64,000 bases of DNA from Nocardioides gansuensis (GTDB taxonomy: Bacteria; Actinomycetota; Actinomycetes; Propionibacteriales; Nocardioidaceae). The stretch's first letter is position 1; the number at the start of each line of letters is the position of its first letter. The notes beneath the pieces are model-generated. The model saw only the letters and a program-made list of their open reading frames with translations. It had not been told where the DNA came from and made no database searches. Made by a program: the position numbers and the translations under genes. The stretch is taken from the NCBI RefSeq assembly GCF_003076135.1, contig NZ_QDGZ01000011.1, positions 1 through 64,000 of the forward strand, in the 5' to 3' direction. This document shows positions 9,593 through 19,508 of this stretch, piece by piece.

Positions 9593-9641
9593 TCGCGCCA
9601 GCAGCGCACCCCCTCACCCGAACCAAGAATGGAGTCACCCC

Positions 9642-10856
9642 ATGGCTGACAACCGAGTCGTCGTCTACGCGGGACCTGGCAAGGTCGCGATCGAGAACAC
9701 CGAGTTCCCCAAGCTGGAGATCCCGCAAGAGGTCGCCCAGGGGCTCGGCATCAAGCAGGCCGCCCCGCACGCCGTGATCCTCAAGCTCGTCACGACCAAC
9801 ATCTGCGGCAGCGACCAGCACATGGTCCGTGGCCGCACGACGGCACCCGTGGGCCAGTCCCTGGGCCACGAGATCACCGGCGAGATCGTCGAGATCGGTG
9901 ACGACGTCCTCTTCCACAAGGTCGGCGACATCTGCTCCGTGCCGTTCAACATCGCCTGCGGTCGCTGCCGGATGTGCAACGAGGGCAAGACCGGCATCTG
10001 CCTCAACGTGAACCCGGCGCGCGCCGGCGCGGCGTACGGCTACGTCGACATGGGCGGCTGGGTCGGCGGCCAGGCGGAGTACGTGATGATCCCGTTCGCC
10101 GACTTCAACCTGCTGAAGTTCCCGGACCGTGACGCGGCGCTGGAGAAGATCCTCGACCTCACGATGCTGTCGGACATCTTCCCGACCGGCTACCACGGCG
10201 CCTACACGGCCGGCGTCACCACCGGCTCCACGGTGTACGTCGCCGGTGCCGGCCCGGTGGGCCTCGCCGCGGCGTACTCGGCGCAGCTCCTGGGTGCGTC
10301 GACCGTCATCGTCGGCGACATGAACGCCGACCGTCTGGCCCAGGCCGCCAGCTTCGGCTGCGAGGTCGCGGACCTGTCGAAGGGTGACTCGCTGGTCGAC
10401 ATCGTCGCCGACGTCCTCGGCGAGCCCGAGGTCGACGCTGCCGTCGACGCCGTCGGCTTCGAGGCGCGCGGCCACGGCAAGGACGCCGCCGAGGCGCCGG
10501 CCACGGTGCTCAACGACATCATGAACGTGTCGCGTGCCGGTGCCTCGCTCGGCATCCCCGGCCTTTACGTGACCGGCGACCCGGGCGCGGTGGACGACGC
10601 CGCGAAGGTGGGCCAGATCGGCGTGCGGCTCGGCCTCGGCTGGGCCAAGTCCCACACCTTCGTCACCGGCCAGTGCCCGGTGAAGCAGTACAACCGCCAG
10701 CTGATGAACCTGATCCTGGCCGACAAGGCGCACATCGCGAAGGCCGTCAACGCCACCACGATCAGCCTCGACGACGCCGCGCAGGGTTACGCCGCGTTCG
10801 ACAAGGGCGCCGCCCAGAAGTTCGTCATCGACCCGCACGGCATGGTCCGGGCCTGA
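9642..10856 (+). CDS. fdhA: Glutathione-independent formaldehyde dehydrogenase (zinc ADH family)
   Basis: The 404 aa protein oxidises formaldehyde to formate with NAD+ without a thiol cofactor, as in Pseudomonas putida FdhA. Visible features are the catalytic-zinc region (CGSDQHMVRG, GHEITGEIVEIG), structural-zinc cysteines (CGRCRMCNEGKTGIC), the nucleotide-binding GAGPVGLAAA and the long inserted loops characteristic of the family. It lies directly after the demethylase that releases formaldehyde. A second, mycothiol-linked route (mscR) is encoded in the same locus. Confidence 0.9.
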   Translation: MADNRVVVYAGPGKVAIENTEFPKLEIPQEVAQGLGIKQAAPHAVILKLVTTNICGSDQHMVRGRTTAPVGQSLGHEITGEIVEIGDDVLFHKVGDICSVPFNIACGRCRMCNEGKTGICLNVNPARAGAAYGYVDMGGWVGGQAEYVMIPFADFNLLKFPDRDAALEKILDLTMLSDIFPTGYHGAYTAGVTTGSTVYVAGAGPVGLAAAYSAQLLGASTVIVGDMNADRLAQAASFGCEVADLSKGDSLVDIVADVLGEPEVDAAVDAVGFEARGHGKDAAEAPATVLNDIMNVSRAGASLGIPGLYVTGDPGAVDDAAKVGQIGVRLGLGWAKSHTFVTGQCPVKQYNRQLMNLILADKAHIAKAVNATTISLDDAAQGYAAFDKGAAQKFVIDPHGMVRA

Positions 10857-10871
10857 CCCATGGGAGATCTC

Positions 10872-12167
10872 ATGACTTCGCACTCCGTCCTCGACCGCAC
10901 CCTCGCCGACTTCGACCCCGAGGTCGCCGGGCAGATCGAGCGTGAGCTGGTCCGCCAGCAGAGCACGCTGGAGATGATCGCCTCGGAGAACTTCGCGCCA
11001 CGGTCGGTGATGGAGGCCCAGGGCTCGGTCCTCACCAACAAGTACGCCGAGGGCTACCCCGGCCGCCGCTACTACGGCGGCTGCGAGAACGTCGACGTCG
11101 TCGAGCAGCTCGCGATCGACCGGATCAAGGCGCTCTTCGGTGCCGAGGCCGCCAACGTGCAGCCGCACTCGGGGGCGCAGGCCAACGCCGCGGCGATGTT
11201 CGCGCTGCTCGACCCGGGCGACACCATCCTCGGCCTGGACCTGGCCCACGGCGGTCACCTGACCCACGGCATGCGGATCAACTTCTCCGGCAAGCTCTAC
11301 AACGTCGTGGCCTACCAGGTCTCGCCGGACGACTTCCGGATCGACATGGCCGAGGTCGAGCGCCTCGCCGTCGAGCACAAGCCGAAGCTGATCATCGCCG
11401 GCTGGTCGGCGTACCCGCGCCAGCTGGACTTCGCGGAGTTCCGCCGGATCGCCGACAAGGTCGGTGCCTACCTCATGGTCGACATGGCCCACTTCGCGGG
11501 CCTGGTCGCGACCGGCCTGCACCCGAGCCCGGTCCCGCACGCCGACGTCGTCACCACGACCACCCACAAGACCCTCGGTGGTCCCCGCGGCGGCGTCATC
11601 TTGTCCAAGGAGTCGCTGGCCAAGAAGATCAACTCGGCCGTCTTCCCCGGTCAGCAGGGGGGACCGCTGGAGCATGTGATCGCTGCGAAGGCGGTCGCGT
11701 TCAAGATGGCCGCCGAGCCGGCGTTCAAGGACCGTCAGCAGCGCACGCTCGAGGGTGCGCGGATCATCGCCGAGCGGCTCTCGCAGCCGGACGTCGCCGA
11801 GGCGGGCATCTCCGTGCTCTCCGGTGGCACCGACGTGCACCTGGTGCTGGTCGACCTGCGCCACTCCGAGCTCGACGGCCAGCAGGGCGAGGACCGCCTG
11901 CACGCCATCGGCATCACCGTGAACCGCAATGCGGTGCCGTTCGACCCGCGCCCGCCGATGGTCTCCTCCGGCCTCCGCATCGGTACGCCGGCACTCGCCA
12001 CCCGCGGGTTCGACGCGGCCGCCTTCACCGAGGTCGCCGACATCATCGCCGAGGCGCTGGCCGGCTCCGGCGACGAGACCCGGCTCAAGGAGCTCCGCAC
12101 CCGCGTCGAGGCCCTCGCGGCCACCTTCCCGCTCTACTCGCCCAGACTCGACAGCCAGGAGCAGTGA
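10872..12167 (+). CDS. glyA: Serine hydroxymethyltransferase
   Basis: The 431 aa PLP enzyme joins glycine and 5,10-methylene-THF to give serine. Family motifs include EMIASENF, the GGHLTHG region and the PLP lysine in TTTTHKTLGGPRGG (Lys233). The ATG at 10872 follows GGGAG by 5 nt; an in-frame ATG at 10860 lacks a ribosome-binding site and abuts the fdhA stop. In this operon it would use methylene-THF generated by dimethylglycine and sarcosine oxidation, turning two pathway products into serine for the dehydratase downstream. It may be a catabolic copy in addition to a housekeeping one. Confidence 0.93.
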   Translation: MTSHSVLDRTLADFDPEVAGQIERELVRQQSTLEMIASENFAPRSVMEAQGSVLTNKYAEGYPGRRYYGGCENVDVVEQLAIDRIKALFGAEAANVQPHSGAQANAAAMFALLDPGDTILGLDLAHGGHLTHGMRINFSGKLYNVVAYQVSPDDFRIDMAEVERLAVEHKPKLIIAGWSAYPRQLDFAEFRRIADKVGAYLMVDMAHFAGLVATGLHPSPVPHADVVTTTTHKTLGGPRGGVILSKESLAKKINSAVFPGQQGGPLEHVIAAKAVAFKMAAEPAFKDRQQRTLEGARIIAERLSQPDVAEAGISVLSGGTDVHLVLVDLRHSELDGQQGEDRLHAIGITVNRNAVPFDPRPPMVSSGLRIGTPALATRGFDAAAFTEVADIIAEALAGSGDETRLKELRTRVEALAATFPLYSPRLDSQEQ

Positions 12168-13387
12168 TGGCCAACTCCATGCCCGGCGAGCACCCCGAGT
12201 GGCTCTGGCGGGATCCCGACCCCAAGTCGTCCTACGACGCGGTGGTCATCGGCGGCGGCGGCCATGGCCTGGCCACGGCGTACTACCTGGCCAAGAACCA
12301 CGGCATGACCAACATCGCCATCCTCGAGAAGGGCTGGCTGGCCGGCGGCAACATGGCCCGCAACACCACGATCATCCGGTCGAACTACCTCTGGGACGAG
12401 AGCGCGGCGATCTACGAGCACGCCCTGAAGCTGTGGGAGCAGCTCCCCGAGGAGCTCGACTACGACTTCCTCTTCAGCCAGCGCGGCGTGCTCAACCTCG
12501 CCCACTCCCTGCAGGACGTCCGTGACTCCGTACGCCGCGTGGAGGCGAACCGCCTCAACGGCGTCGACGCCGAGTGGCTGACCGCGGAGGAGGTCGCGAA
12601 GGTCTGCCCGATCATCAACATCTCGCCCGACGTCCGCTACCCGGTCCTGGGTGCGACCTACCAGCCGCGCGCCGGCATCGCCAAGCACGACCACGTGGCG
12701 TGGGCGTTCGCCCGGGCCTGTGACGCGATGGGTGTCGACATCATCCAGAACTGCGAGGTCACCGGCTTCATCAAGGACGGCAACCGGGTCACCGGTGTCG
12801 AGACCACCCGCGGCCGGATCCTCTCCGACACCGTCGGCATGGTCGCGGCCGGCCACTCCAGCGTGCTCGCCGAGAAGGCCGGCTTCCGGCTCCCGGTCCA
12901 GTCGCACCCGCTGCAGGCGCTGGTCTCCGAGCTCTACGAGCCGGTCCACCCGACCGTCGTGATGTCCAACTACGTCCACGTCTACGTCTCGCAGGCGCAC
13001 AAGGGCGAGCTGGTCATGGGCGCCGGTGTCGACCAGTACAACGGCTACGGCCAGCGCGGCTCGTTCCACGTGATCGAGCACCAGATGGCCGCGGCGCTGG
13101 AGCTCTTCCCGATCTTCGGGCGGGCCCACCTGCTGCGCACCTGGGGCGGCATCGTCGACGTCTGCCCGGACGCCTCGCCGATCATCGGCGCGACTCCGGT
13201 CGACGGCCTCTACGTCAACGCCGGCTGGGGCACGGGTGGCTTCAAGGCCACCCCGGCCGCCGGCTGGGTGATGGCCCACACCATGGCCACCGGTGAGTCG
13301 CACGAGCTCAACCAGCCGTTCGGCCTGGAGCGCTTCACCACCGGTCACCTCATCGACGAGCACGGCGCCGCCGGCGTCGCCCACTGA
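12167..13387 (+). CDS. soxB: Sarcosine oxidase beta subunit
   Basis: The 406 aa FAD-dependent subunit carries the sarcosine dehydrogenation site. It shows the dinucleotide fold VVIGGGGHGLATAYYL (about residues 25-40), KGWLAGGNMARNTTIIRSNYL and a C-terminal NAGWGTGGFKATPAAG flavin contact. ATG 12167 overlaps the glyA stop (TGATG) and has an AGGAG-like site just upstream; an in-frame GTG 3 nt earlier is less likely. With SoxDAG it forms the heterotetramer that converts sarcosine to glycine. Confidence 0.93.
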   Translation: MANSMPGEHPEWLWRDPDPKSSYDAVVIGGGGHGLATAYYLAKNHGMTNIAILEKGWLAGGNMARNTTIIRSNYLWDESAAIYEHALKLWEQLPEELDYDFLFSQRGVLNLAHSLQDVRDSVRRVEANRLNGVDAEWLTAEEVAKVCPIINISPDVRYPVLGATYQPRAGIAKHDHVAWAFARACDAMGVDIIQNCEVTGFIKDGNRVTGVETTRGRILSDTVGMVAAGHSSVLAEKAGFRLPVQSHPLQALVSELYEPVHPTVVMSNYVHVYVSQAHKGELVMGAGVDQYNGYGQRGSFHVIEHQMAAALELFPIFGRAHLLRTWGGIVDVCPDASPIIGATPVDGLYVNAGWGTGGFKATPAAGWVMAHTMATGESHELNQPFGLERFTTGHLIDEHGAAGVAH

Positions 13388-13426
13388 TCCCGACAGCCCA
13401 CACAGACAACAGAAGGAGCACCTGAG

Positions 13427-13744
13427 ATGTTGCAGATCAAGTGCCCGTGGTGCGGACTGCGGGACGAGACCGAGTACAAGTACGGCGGCCAGGCGCACGT
13501 CGCCTACCCCGAGGACCCCGCAGCGCTGAGTGACGAGGAGTGGGCCCAGTACCTCTTCTTCCGCGACAACCCCAAGGGTCCGTTCGCGGAGCGCTGGGTT
13601 CACTCCGGCGGCTGCCGCAAGTGGTTCAACGCCGTGCGTGACACCCGGACCTACGAGGTCCTCGCCGTCTACACCAACAACGACCCCCGTCCGGAAATCA
13701 GCCCTGAGATCACCGCAACGGGCGTCGCAGCAGGAGGCCAGTGA
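13427..13744 (+). CDS. soxD: Sarcosine oxidase delta subunit
   Basis: The 105 aa protein is the small zinc-binding subunit. The N-terminal CPWCG pair, a His in the middle (QAHVAYP) and the later GGCRKWFN cysteine are the expected metal ligands. It has no catalytic activity of its own and completes the SoxBDAG tetramer. ATG 13427 lies 39 bp after soxB, and its stop overlaps the soxA start. Confidence 0.93.
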   Translation: MLQIKCPWCGLRDETEYKYGGQAHVAYPEDPAALSDEEWAQYLFFRDNPKGPFAERWVHSGGCRKWFNAVRDTRTYEVLAVYTNNDPRPEISPEITATGVAAGGQ

Positions 13745-16632
13745 TGGGCACCCAGACCAACCGCCTGCCCAGCGGTGGACGCATCGACCGCAGCACCGTG
13801 CTGACCTTCACGGTCGACGGCGTCGAGCACACGGGCCACCCCGGGGACACCATCGCGTCGGCGCTGATCGCCAACGGCCGGGTCCGAATCGGCGACTCGA
13901 TCTACCGGGGCCGCCCGCGCGGCATCCTCGCCGCCGGTGGTGAGGAGCCCAACGCTCTCGTCCAGATCCTCGGCGAGCACTCCGAGCCGTCGGTCACCGC
14001 GACCATCCGCTCGCTGACCGACGGTCTGAAGGCGAAGACGCTCTCCGGTCTCGGCGTCCTCGACCCGGAGCCTGACACCGCGGCGTACGACAAGAAGTTC
14101 GTGCACACCGACGTCCTGGTCATCGGCGCCGGCCCCTCGGGTCTGGCCGCCGCGCTGTCGGCCGCGCGCTCCGGTGCCCGGGTGATCCTGATGGACGAGC
14201 AGGCCGAGCTCGGTGGTTCGCTGCTGGCGAGCCGCACCGAGCTGGTCGACGGCAAGCCGGCGATCGACTGGGTCGCCGAGGCGGCAGCGACGCTCGCCGC
14301 GGCCGACGAGGTCACCGTGCTCACGCGCACCGCCGCCTTCGGCTCGTACGACGACAACTACGTGCTCGCCGTCGAGGACCGGGCCGGCGGTTCGTCGGCC
14401 CCGCAGCCCGACGGCGTCTCGCGCCAGCGGGTCTGGCACATCCGCGCCGCCCAGGTGATCCTGGCCAACGGCGCCTACGAGCGCCCGCTGGTCTTCGCCG
14501 GCAACGACGTCCCCGGCGTCATGCTGGCCGGCGCCGTGCGCACCTACCTCAACCGCTACGCGGTGACCCCGGGTCGCCGGTTCGTGGTGGCCACCACCAA
14601 CGACAGCGCGTACGACGTGGTCGAGGACATCGTCGCCGCCGGCCTCGAGGTCGCGGCCGTCCTGGATGCCCGCAGCAGCCTGTCGGCGCGCGCCACCGAG
14701 GTGGCGGCCTCGGGCGTGCGCGTGCTCCGCGGGACGACCGTCGAGCGTGCCGAGGGCGACCCCGACACCGCATTCCTGACGCGGGTCCACGCCGCGACGA
14801 TCGCCGACGACGACACCATCACGCCGCTCGAGACCATTGACGCCGACGTGCTCGCGGTCTCCGCGGGCTGGAGCCCGTTGGTGCACCTGCACACCCAGCG
14901 CCAGGGCACGACCCGGTGGGACGCCGCACTCGCGGCCTTCGTGCCGGACAGCAAGGTCAAGGACCAGTGGGTCGTCGGCTCGAACCGCGGCACCGCGGTG
15001 CTCGACGAGGCCCTCCGCGAGGGCGCACTCGCCGGCAGCGGCGCGGCCACGGCCGCCGGGTTCGCCGTCGAGCCGCTCTCGGTCGGTGGCACGAGCCGCC
15101 AGTCGACCGCCGGCGAGACGCGCCAGCTGTGGCTGGTGCCCGCCGCCGAGGGTGAGCCGGGCGAGTGGGACGAGCACTTCGTCGACCTGCAGCGTGACCA
15201 GACCGTTGCCGACGTCTGGCGGGCAACGGGTGCCGGCATGCGCAGCGTCGAGCACGTGAAGCGCTACACCTCGATCGGCACCGGTCAGGACCAGGGCAAG
15301 ACCTCCGGAGTCAACGCGGGTGGCGTCATCGCCGCGGCGCTGGGCCTCGAGGTCGGCGAGGTGGGCTTCAGCAACCACCGCGCGCCGTACACCCCGGTGC
15401 TGTTCGCGGCCCTCGCCGGCCGCGAGCGTGGCGAGCTCTTCGACCCCAAGCGGATCACGCCGATCCACGGCTGGCACGTCGAGGCGGGCGCCGAGTTCGA
15501 GGTCGTTGGCCAGTGGCTGCGTCCGTGGTACTTCCCGCAGGACGGTGAGGACATCGACGCCGCGGTGGCCCGTGAGTGCGGTGCCGTCCGCGCCGGCGTC
15601 GGCATGATGGACGCCTCGACGCTCGGCAAGATCGAGATCCAGGGCCCCGACGCGGGTGAGTTCCTCAACCGGATCTACACCAACGCCTACAAGAAGCTGG
15701 CCGTCGGCTCGGCTCGCTACGGCGTCATGTGCAAGCCCGACGGGATGATGTTCGACGACGGCGTCACGCTGCGCCTGTCCGACGACCGCTACTACATGCA
15801 CACCACCACCGGTGGCGCCGCCGGAGTCCTCGACTGGCTGGAGGAGTGGCTGCAGACCGAGTGGCCCGAGCTGGAGGTCCACTGCACCTCGGTCACCGAG
15901 CAATGGTCGACGGTCGCCGTGGTCGGCCCGAAGTCGCGTGAGGTGATCGCGCGGGTCGCGCCCGACCTGGACGTGTCCAACGACGCGTTCGGCTTCATGA
16001 CCTTCCAGGAGACGGTGCTCGCCTCGGGCATCCCCGCCCGGGTCTGCCGGATCTCGTTCTCCGGCGAGCTGGCCTTCGAGATCAACGTCTCGGGCTGGTA
16101 CGGCCGTCAGGTCTGGGAGGACGTCTTCGCCGCCGGTGCGGAGTTCGGCATCACGCCGTACGGCACCGAGACGATGCACGTGCTGCGCGCCGAGAAGGGC
16201 TACCCGATCGTCGGGCAGGACACCGACGGCACCGTCACCCCGCAGGACGCAGGCATGGAGTGGATCGTCTCGAAGACCAAGGACTTCGTGGGCAAGCGGT
16301 CCTACACCCGTGCCGACAACGTCCGCTCCGACCGCAAGCACATGGTCGGCCTGCTGCCCGTCGACCGCACGACCCGCCTGCCCGAGGGCAGCCAGGTCAT
16401 CGAGGCCGGCCCGGAGCTCTCCGAGCGTCCGAAGCCGGTGCCGATGCTGGGCCACGTGACCTCGAGCTACCACTCGGTGGCGCTGGAGCGGCCGTTCGCA
16501 CTCGCCCTGATCAAGGGTGGTCGCGACCGCATCGGCGACGTGCTGCTGGCGCCCGTCGGCGACCGCCTGGTCGAGGTCGAAGTGACCTCGCCCGTTCTCT
16601 ACGACCCGGAAGGGGCAAAGCGCGATGGCTGA
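13744..16632 (+). CDS. soxA: Sarcosine oxidase alpha subunit
   Basis: The 962 aa subunit has an N-terminal 2Fe-2S-like domain (TFTVDGVEHTGHPGDTIASAL), a Rossmann domain (VLVIGAGPSGLAAALSAARSG, about residues 122-142) that binds NAD, and a C-terminal GcvT-type folate-binding half (LGKIEIQGPDAGEFLNRIY, ISFSGELAFEINV). The GcvT half takes the methylene group to THF. ATG 13744 sits 6 nt after GGAGG (13733-13737); the in-frame GTG at 13741 is too close to it. It overlaps soxD by 1 bp and soxG by 8 bp. Confidence 0.93.
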   Translation: MGTQTNRLPSGGRIDRSTVLTFTVDGVEHTGHPGDTIASALIANGRVRIGDSIYRGRPRGILAAGGEEPNALVQILGEHSEPSVTATIRSLTDGLKAKTLSGLGVLDPEPDTAAYDKKFVHTDVLVIGAGPSGLAAALSAARSGARVILMDEQAELGGSLLASRTELVDGKPAIDWVAEAAATLAAADEVTVLTRTAAFGSYDDNYVLAVEDRAGGSSAPQPDGVSRQRVWHIRAAQVILANGAYERPLVFAGNDVPGVMLAGAVRTYLNRYAVTPGRRFVVATTNDSAYDVVEDIVAAGLEVAAVLDARSSLSARATEVAASGVRVLRGTTVERAEGDPDTAFLTRVHAATIADDDTITPLETIDADVLAVSAGWSPLVHLHTQRQGTTRWDAALAAFVPDSKVKDQWVVGSNRGTAVLDEALREGALAGSGAATAAGFAVEPLSVGGTSRQSTAGETRQLWLVPAAEGEPGEWDEHFVDLQRDQTVADVWRATGAGMRSVEHVKRYTSIGTGQDQGKTSGVNAGGVIAAALGLEVGEVGFSNHRAPYTPVLFAALAGRERGELFDPKRITPIHGWHVEAGAEFEVVGQWLRPWYFPQDGEDIDAAVARECGAVRAGVGMMDASTLGKIEIQGPDAGEFLNRIYTNAYKKLAVGSARYGVMCKPDGMMFDDGVTLRLSDDRYYMHTTTGGAAGVLDWLEEWLQTEWPELEVHCTSVTEQWSTVAVVGPKSREVIARVAPDLDVSNDAFGFMTFQETVLASGIPARVCRISFSGELAFEINVSGWYGRQVWEDVFAAGAEFGITPYGTETMHVLRAEKGYPIVGQDTDGTVTPQDAGMEWIVSKTKDFVGKRSYTRADNVRSDRKHMVGLLPVDRTTRLPEGSQVIEAGPELSERPKPVPMLGHVTSSYHSVALERPFALALIKGGRDRIGDVLLAPVGDRLVEVEVTSPVLYDPEGAKRDG

Positions 16633-17248
16633 CCTGACCACACTGCAAGGACTCCGCCGCAGCCCGCTGCAGGACATGGCTGCCGAGCTCCGCAACGGCT
16701 CGGTGCAGGGGGACCGCGCGGTCCTGCTGCGCGAGTGGCCGTTCCTCACGATGGTGAACATCCGGGTCGAGCCGGGCTCGGAGACCGCCGGCCGGATCGA
16801 GGGCGTCCTCGGCGCGAGCCTCCCGCAGCAGTGCGGCGACGTGACCGGCGACGGCGCCCACTCCGTGCTCTGGCTCGGTCCCGACGAGTGGCTCGTCATC
16901 TCGCAGGCGGCACCCGAGTCCCTGGTCGGTTCGCTGCAGTCTGCGGCTGAGGGCGGCCGCGCTCAGATCGTCGACGTGTCGGCCAACCGCACCGTCGTCG
17001 AGGTCACCGGCCCCGGTGCCCGGGAGGTCCTGGAGAAGGGCTGCCCGACCGACCTGCACCCGCGGGCCTTCGCCGACAACACCGCGATCAGCACCTCGCT
17101 GGCCCGGGTCCCGGTGCTGCTGTGGAAGGTCGACGCGAACACCTTCCGGGTGATGCCCCGGGCCTCGCTCGCGTCGTACGTCGGGGTGTGGCTGCTGGAC
17201 GCCGTTGCGGAGTTCGGCCCCCGAGCATCCGCCGTTGAGGGAGTCTGA
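16625..17248 (+). CDS. soxG: Sarcosine oxidase gamma subunit
   Basis: The 207 aa protein is the folate-proximal subunit of heterotetrameric sarcosine oxidase, recognised by its position and by GcvT-like segments (LWLGPDEWLVIS, VDVSANRTVVEVTGPGAREVLEKGCPTDL). Its start overlaps soxA by 8 bp and its stop overlaps the ATG of the serine dehydratase gene, so translation of soxA, soxG and sdaA is probably coupled. Confidence 0.92.
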   Translation: MADLTTLQGLRRSPLQDMAAELRNGSVQGDRAVLLREWPFLTMVNIRVEPGSETAGRIEGVLGASLPQQCGDVTGDGAHSVLWLGPDEWLVISQAAPESLVGSLQSAAEGGRAQIVDVSANRTVVEVTGPGAREVLEKGCPTDLHPRAFADNTAISTSLARVPVLLWKVDANTFRVMPRASLASYVGVWLLDAVAEFGPRASAVEGV

Positions 17249-18621
17249 TGGCCCTCTCTGCCTTCGACCTCTACTCGGTCGGCATCGGGCCGTCGTCGTC
17301 GCATACGGTCGGCCCGATGCGCGCGGCGAAGCTGTTCGTCGAGGGCCTGGAGAAGTCGGGCCGGCTCGGCGACGTACGCCGCGTCCGCGCGGAGCTCTTC
17401 GGCTCGCTGGGTGCCACCGGCCACGGCCACGGCTCGCCCAAGGCGGTCGTGCTGGGGCTCGAGGGTGAGGACCCGGCGACCACCGACACGGACCGCGCCG
17501 ACGGCCGCATCGACGAGATCCGGAGCTCCGGCGAGCTCGTGCTCAACGGGACGACACCGGTGCGCTTCGACGTCGACACCGACCTGGTGATGCACCGGCG
17601 CAAGAGCCTGCCGGCGCACCCCAACGGCATGACCTTCGCGGCGTACGACGGGGACGGCACGGAGATCCAGTTCCGCACGTACTACTCCGTCGGCGGCGGC
17701 TTCGTCGTCGACGAGGTCGCGACCGGAGCCGACCGCGTCGTACTCGATGACACGCCGGTGAAGTTCCCGTTCACCACCGGCGGAGAGCTGCTCGAGATCT
17801 GTGCACGCGAGCAGATGTCGATCAGCGACGTGATGCTCGCCAACGAGCAGTCCTGGCGCACCGAGCAGGAGATCCGCGAGGGGATGCTGCACCTGTGGTC
17901 GGTGATGGCCGAGTGCATCGAGCGCGGCTTCCACCGCGAGGGCGTGCTGCCCGGCGGCCTGAAGGTGCCCCGCCGCGCCCCCGGCCTCTTCCGGGAGCTC
18001 TCGAAGGAGGGCGGAACGGTCGACCCGCTCCACGTCGTGGACTGGGTGAACCTCTACGCGCTCGCGGTCAACGAAGAGAACGCCTCCGGTGGCCGCATCG
18101 TCACCGCCCCCACCAACGGTGCCGCAGGCATCATCCCCGCCGTCCTGCACTACTACGTGCGGTTCGTCCCCGGAGCCGACGACGACGGCATCGTCCGGTT
18201 CCTGCTCACCGCCGCCGCCATCGGGATCCTGTTCAAGACCAACGCCTCCATCTCCGGCGCCGAGGTCGGCTGCCAGGGCGAGGTCGGCTCCGCCTGCTCG
18301 ATGGCCTCCGGTGGCCTTGCCGAGGTCATGGGCGGCACCCCGGCACAGGTCGAGAACGCCGCCGAGATCGGCATCGAGCACAACCTGGGCCTGACCTGCG
18401 ACCCCGTCGGCGGACTCGTCCAGATCCCATGCATCGAACGCAACGCCATCGCGTCGATGAAGGCCATCAACGCCGCACGCCTGGCCATCAACGGCGACGG
18501 CAGCCACAAGGTCAGCCTCGACAAGGCGATCAAGACCATGCGCGAGACCGGCGCGGACATGAAGACCAAGTACAAGGAGACCGCCCGCGGCGGCCTGGCC
18601 GTCAACGTCATCGAGTGCTGA
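17248..18621 (+). CDS. sdaA: L-serine ammonia-lyase, iron-sulfur dependent, single-chain
   Basis: The 457 aa protein deaminates L-serine to pyruvate using a [4Fe-4S] cluster. The N-terminal beta domain starts with SVGIGPSSSHTVGPM. The alpha domain carries TAPTNGAAGIIPAVL and the cluster cysteines in GCQGEVGSACSMAS, TCDPVGG and IPCIERNA. It is the exit step from the betaine-glycine-serine route. Its start and stop both overlap neighbouring genes by 1 bp. Confidence 0.94.
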   Translation: MALSAFDLYSVGIGPSSSHTVGPMRAAKLFVEGLEKSGRLGDVRRVRAELFGSLGATGHGHGSPKAVVLGLEGEDPATTDTDRADGRIDEIRSSGELVLNGTTPVRFDVDTDLVMHRRKSLPAHPNGMTFAAYDGDGTEIQFRTYYSVGGGFVVDEVATGADRVVLDDTPVKFPFTTGGELLEICAREQMSISDVMLANEQSWRTEQEIREGMLHLWSVMAECIERGFHREGVLPGGLKVPRRAPGLFRELSKEGGTVDPLHVVDWVNLYALAVNEENASGGRIVTAPTNGAAGIIPAVLHYYVRFVPGADDDGIVRFLLTAAAIGILFKTNASISGAEVGCQGEVGSACSMASGGLAEVMGGTPAQVENAAEIGIEHNLGLTCDPVGGLVQIPCIERNAIASMKAINAARLAINGDGSHKVSLDKAIKTMRETGADMKTKYKETARGGLAVNVIEC

Positions 18622-19508
18622 TGGAGCCGGGAGAGCAACCTGCTCCTCCGGCGGCGAATGGTGGCCCTGTCGTACCGGTGTTCTTCCTGTCGGACTCGAC
18701 CGGGATCAGTGCCGAGACGATGGGCAACGCACTGCTGATCCAGTTCCCGGAAGTCCGGTTCGAACGCACTCTGATCCCGTTCATCCAGACGATCAAGGAC
18801 GCCCGACGGGTGGTGCGCCAGCTCGACGAGGTGATGGACGGGCCGGTGACTCCGCTGGTGTTCTGCACCGCTGCCGAGGACGTCATCCGTGCTGAGCTGC
18901 ACCGGAGCCGGGCGCCGATCATCGACTTCTTCGACATGCACATGGAACGAGTCGAAGCAGTCCTGGGTCAGCGGGGCGCCCGCGCGGCCGCCCGGCTGCA
19001 CGGCGTGGGTGACATCGTCCGCTACAACCTGCGGATGGCGGCCGTGGAGTTCACCATCGAGCATGACGATGGGCAGAGCCTGCGCGCCCTGGAGAAGGCC
19101 GACGTGATCCTCCTGGCACCCTCGCGTTGCGGGAAGACACCCACCAGCATGTACCTGGCGCTGCAACACGGCCTGTTCGTCGCCAACTACCCCCTGGTCG
19201 ATGAGGACCTCGAGGCCACCGCGATGCCACGCCCGGTACGCCCCTACCTCGACCGGTGTTTCGGCCTGACCACAACCGCCGAGCGGCTCACCCGGGTACG
19301 CAACGAGCGCAGGCCCGGCTCCCGCTACGCCTCTCTCGAGCAGTGCCGCTGGGAGCTGAGGCGCGCCGAACACCTGTTCGGGGACTATCGGGTCCCCGTC
19401 ATCGACTCGTCGACGAAGTCGGTCGAGGAGATCTCCACCTTGATCCTGCAGACGCTCAAGGCCGACGCGCGAGAGCGCGACCGCCACTCCGAAGGGAAGA
19501 CCTCGTGA
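18621..19508 (+). CDS. ppsR: PEP synthase regulatory kinase/pyrophosphorylase (DUF299)
   Basis: The 295 aa protein belongs to the bifunctional ADP-dependent kinase and Pi-dependent phosphorylase family that controls PEP synthase or pyruvate phosphate dikinase. It begins with the family block FFLSDSTGISAETMGNALL (about 21-39) and has the P-loop-like APSRCGKTPTSMYLA (about 168-182), followed by YPLVDEDLE and a C-terminal DSSTKSVEEIS. ATG 18621 overlaps the serine dehydratase stop; the frame reads further upstream only inside sdaA. The target is presumably the adjacent PpsA. Confidence 0.93.
   Translation: MEPGEQPAPPAANGGPVVPVFFLSDSTGISAETMGNALLIQFPEVRFERTLIPFIQTIKDARRVVRQLDEVMDGPVTPLVFCTAAEDVIRAELHRSRAPIIDFFDMHMERVEAVLGQRGARAAARLHGVGDIVRYNLRMAAVEFTIEHDDGQSLRALEKADVILLAPSRCGKTPTSMYLALQHGLFVANYPLVDEDLEATAMPRPVRPYLDRCFGLTTTAERLTRVRNERRPGSRYASLEQCRWELRRAEHLFGDYRVPVIDSSTKSVEEISTLILQTLKADARERDRHSEGKTS

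Noticed and set aside
13388..13426. Glycine riboswitch within the betaine locus
   Set aside because: Neither this gap nor the other leaders (7051-7102, 9593-9641, 28121-28366) shows the expected paired glycine-aptamer blocks.
13669..16899. Very long open frame on the minus strand (1076 codons) opposite soxA
   Set aside because: It is antisense to soxA, soxD and soxG, has low-complexity Arg/Val/Gly/His-rich translation and no recognisable domain; a GC-frame shadow. The same holds for antisense frames over dmg (4510-6687), fdhA-glyA (9567-11903) and ppsA (19901-21820).
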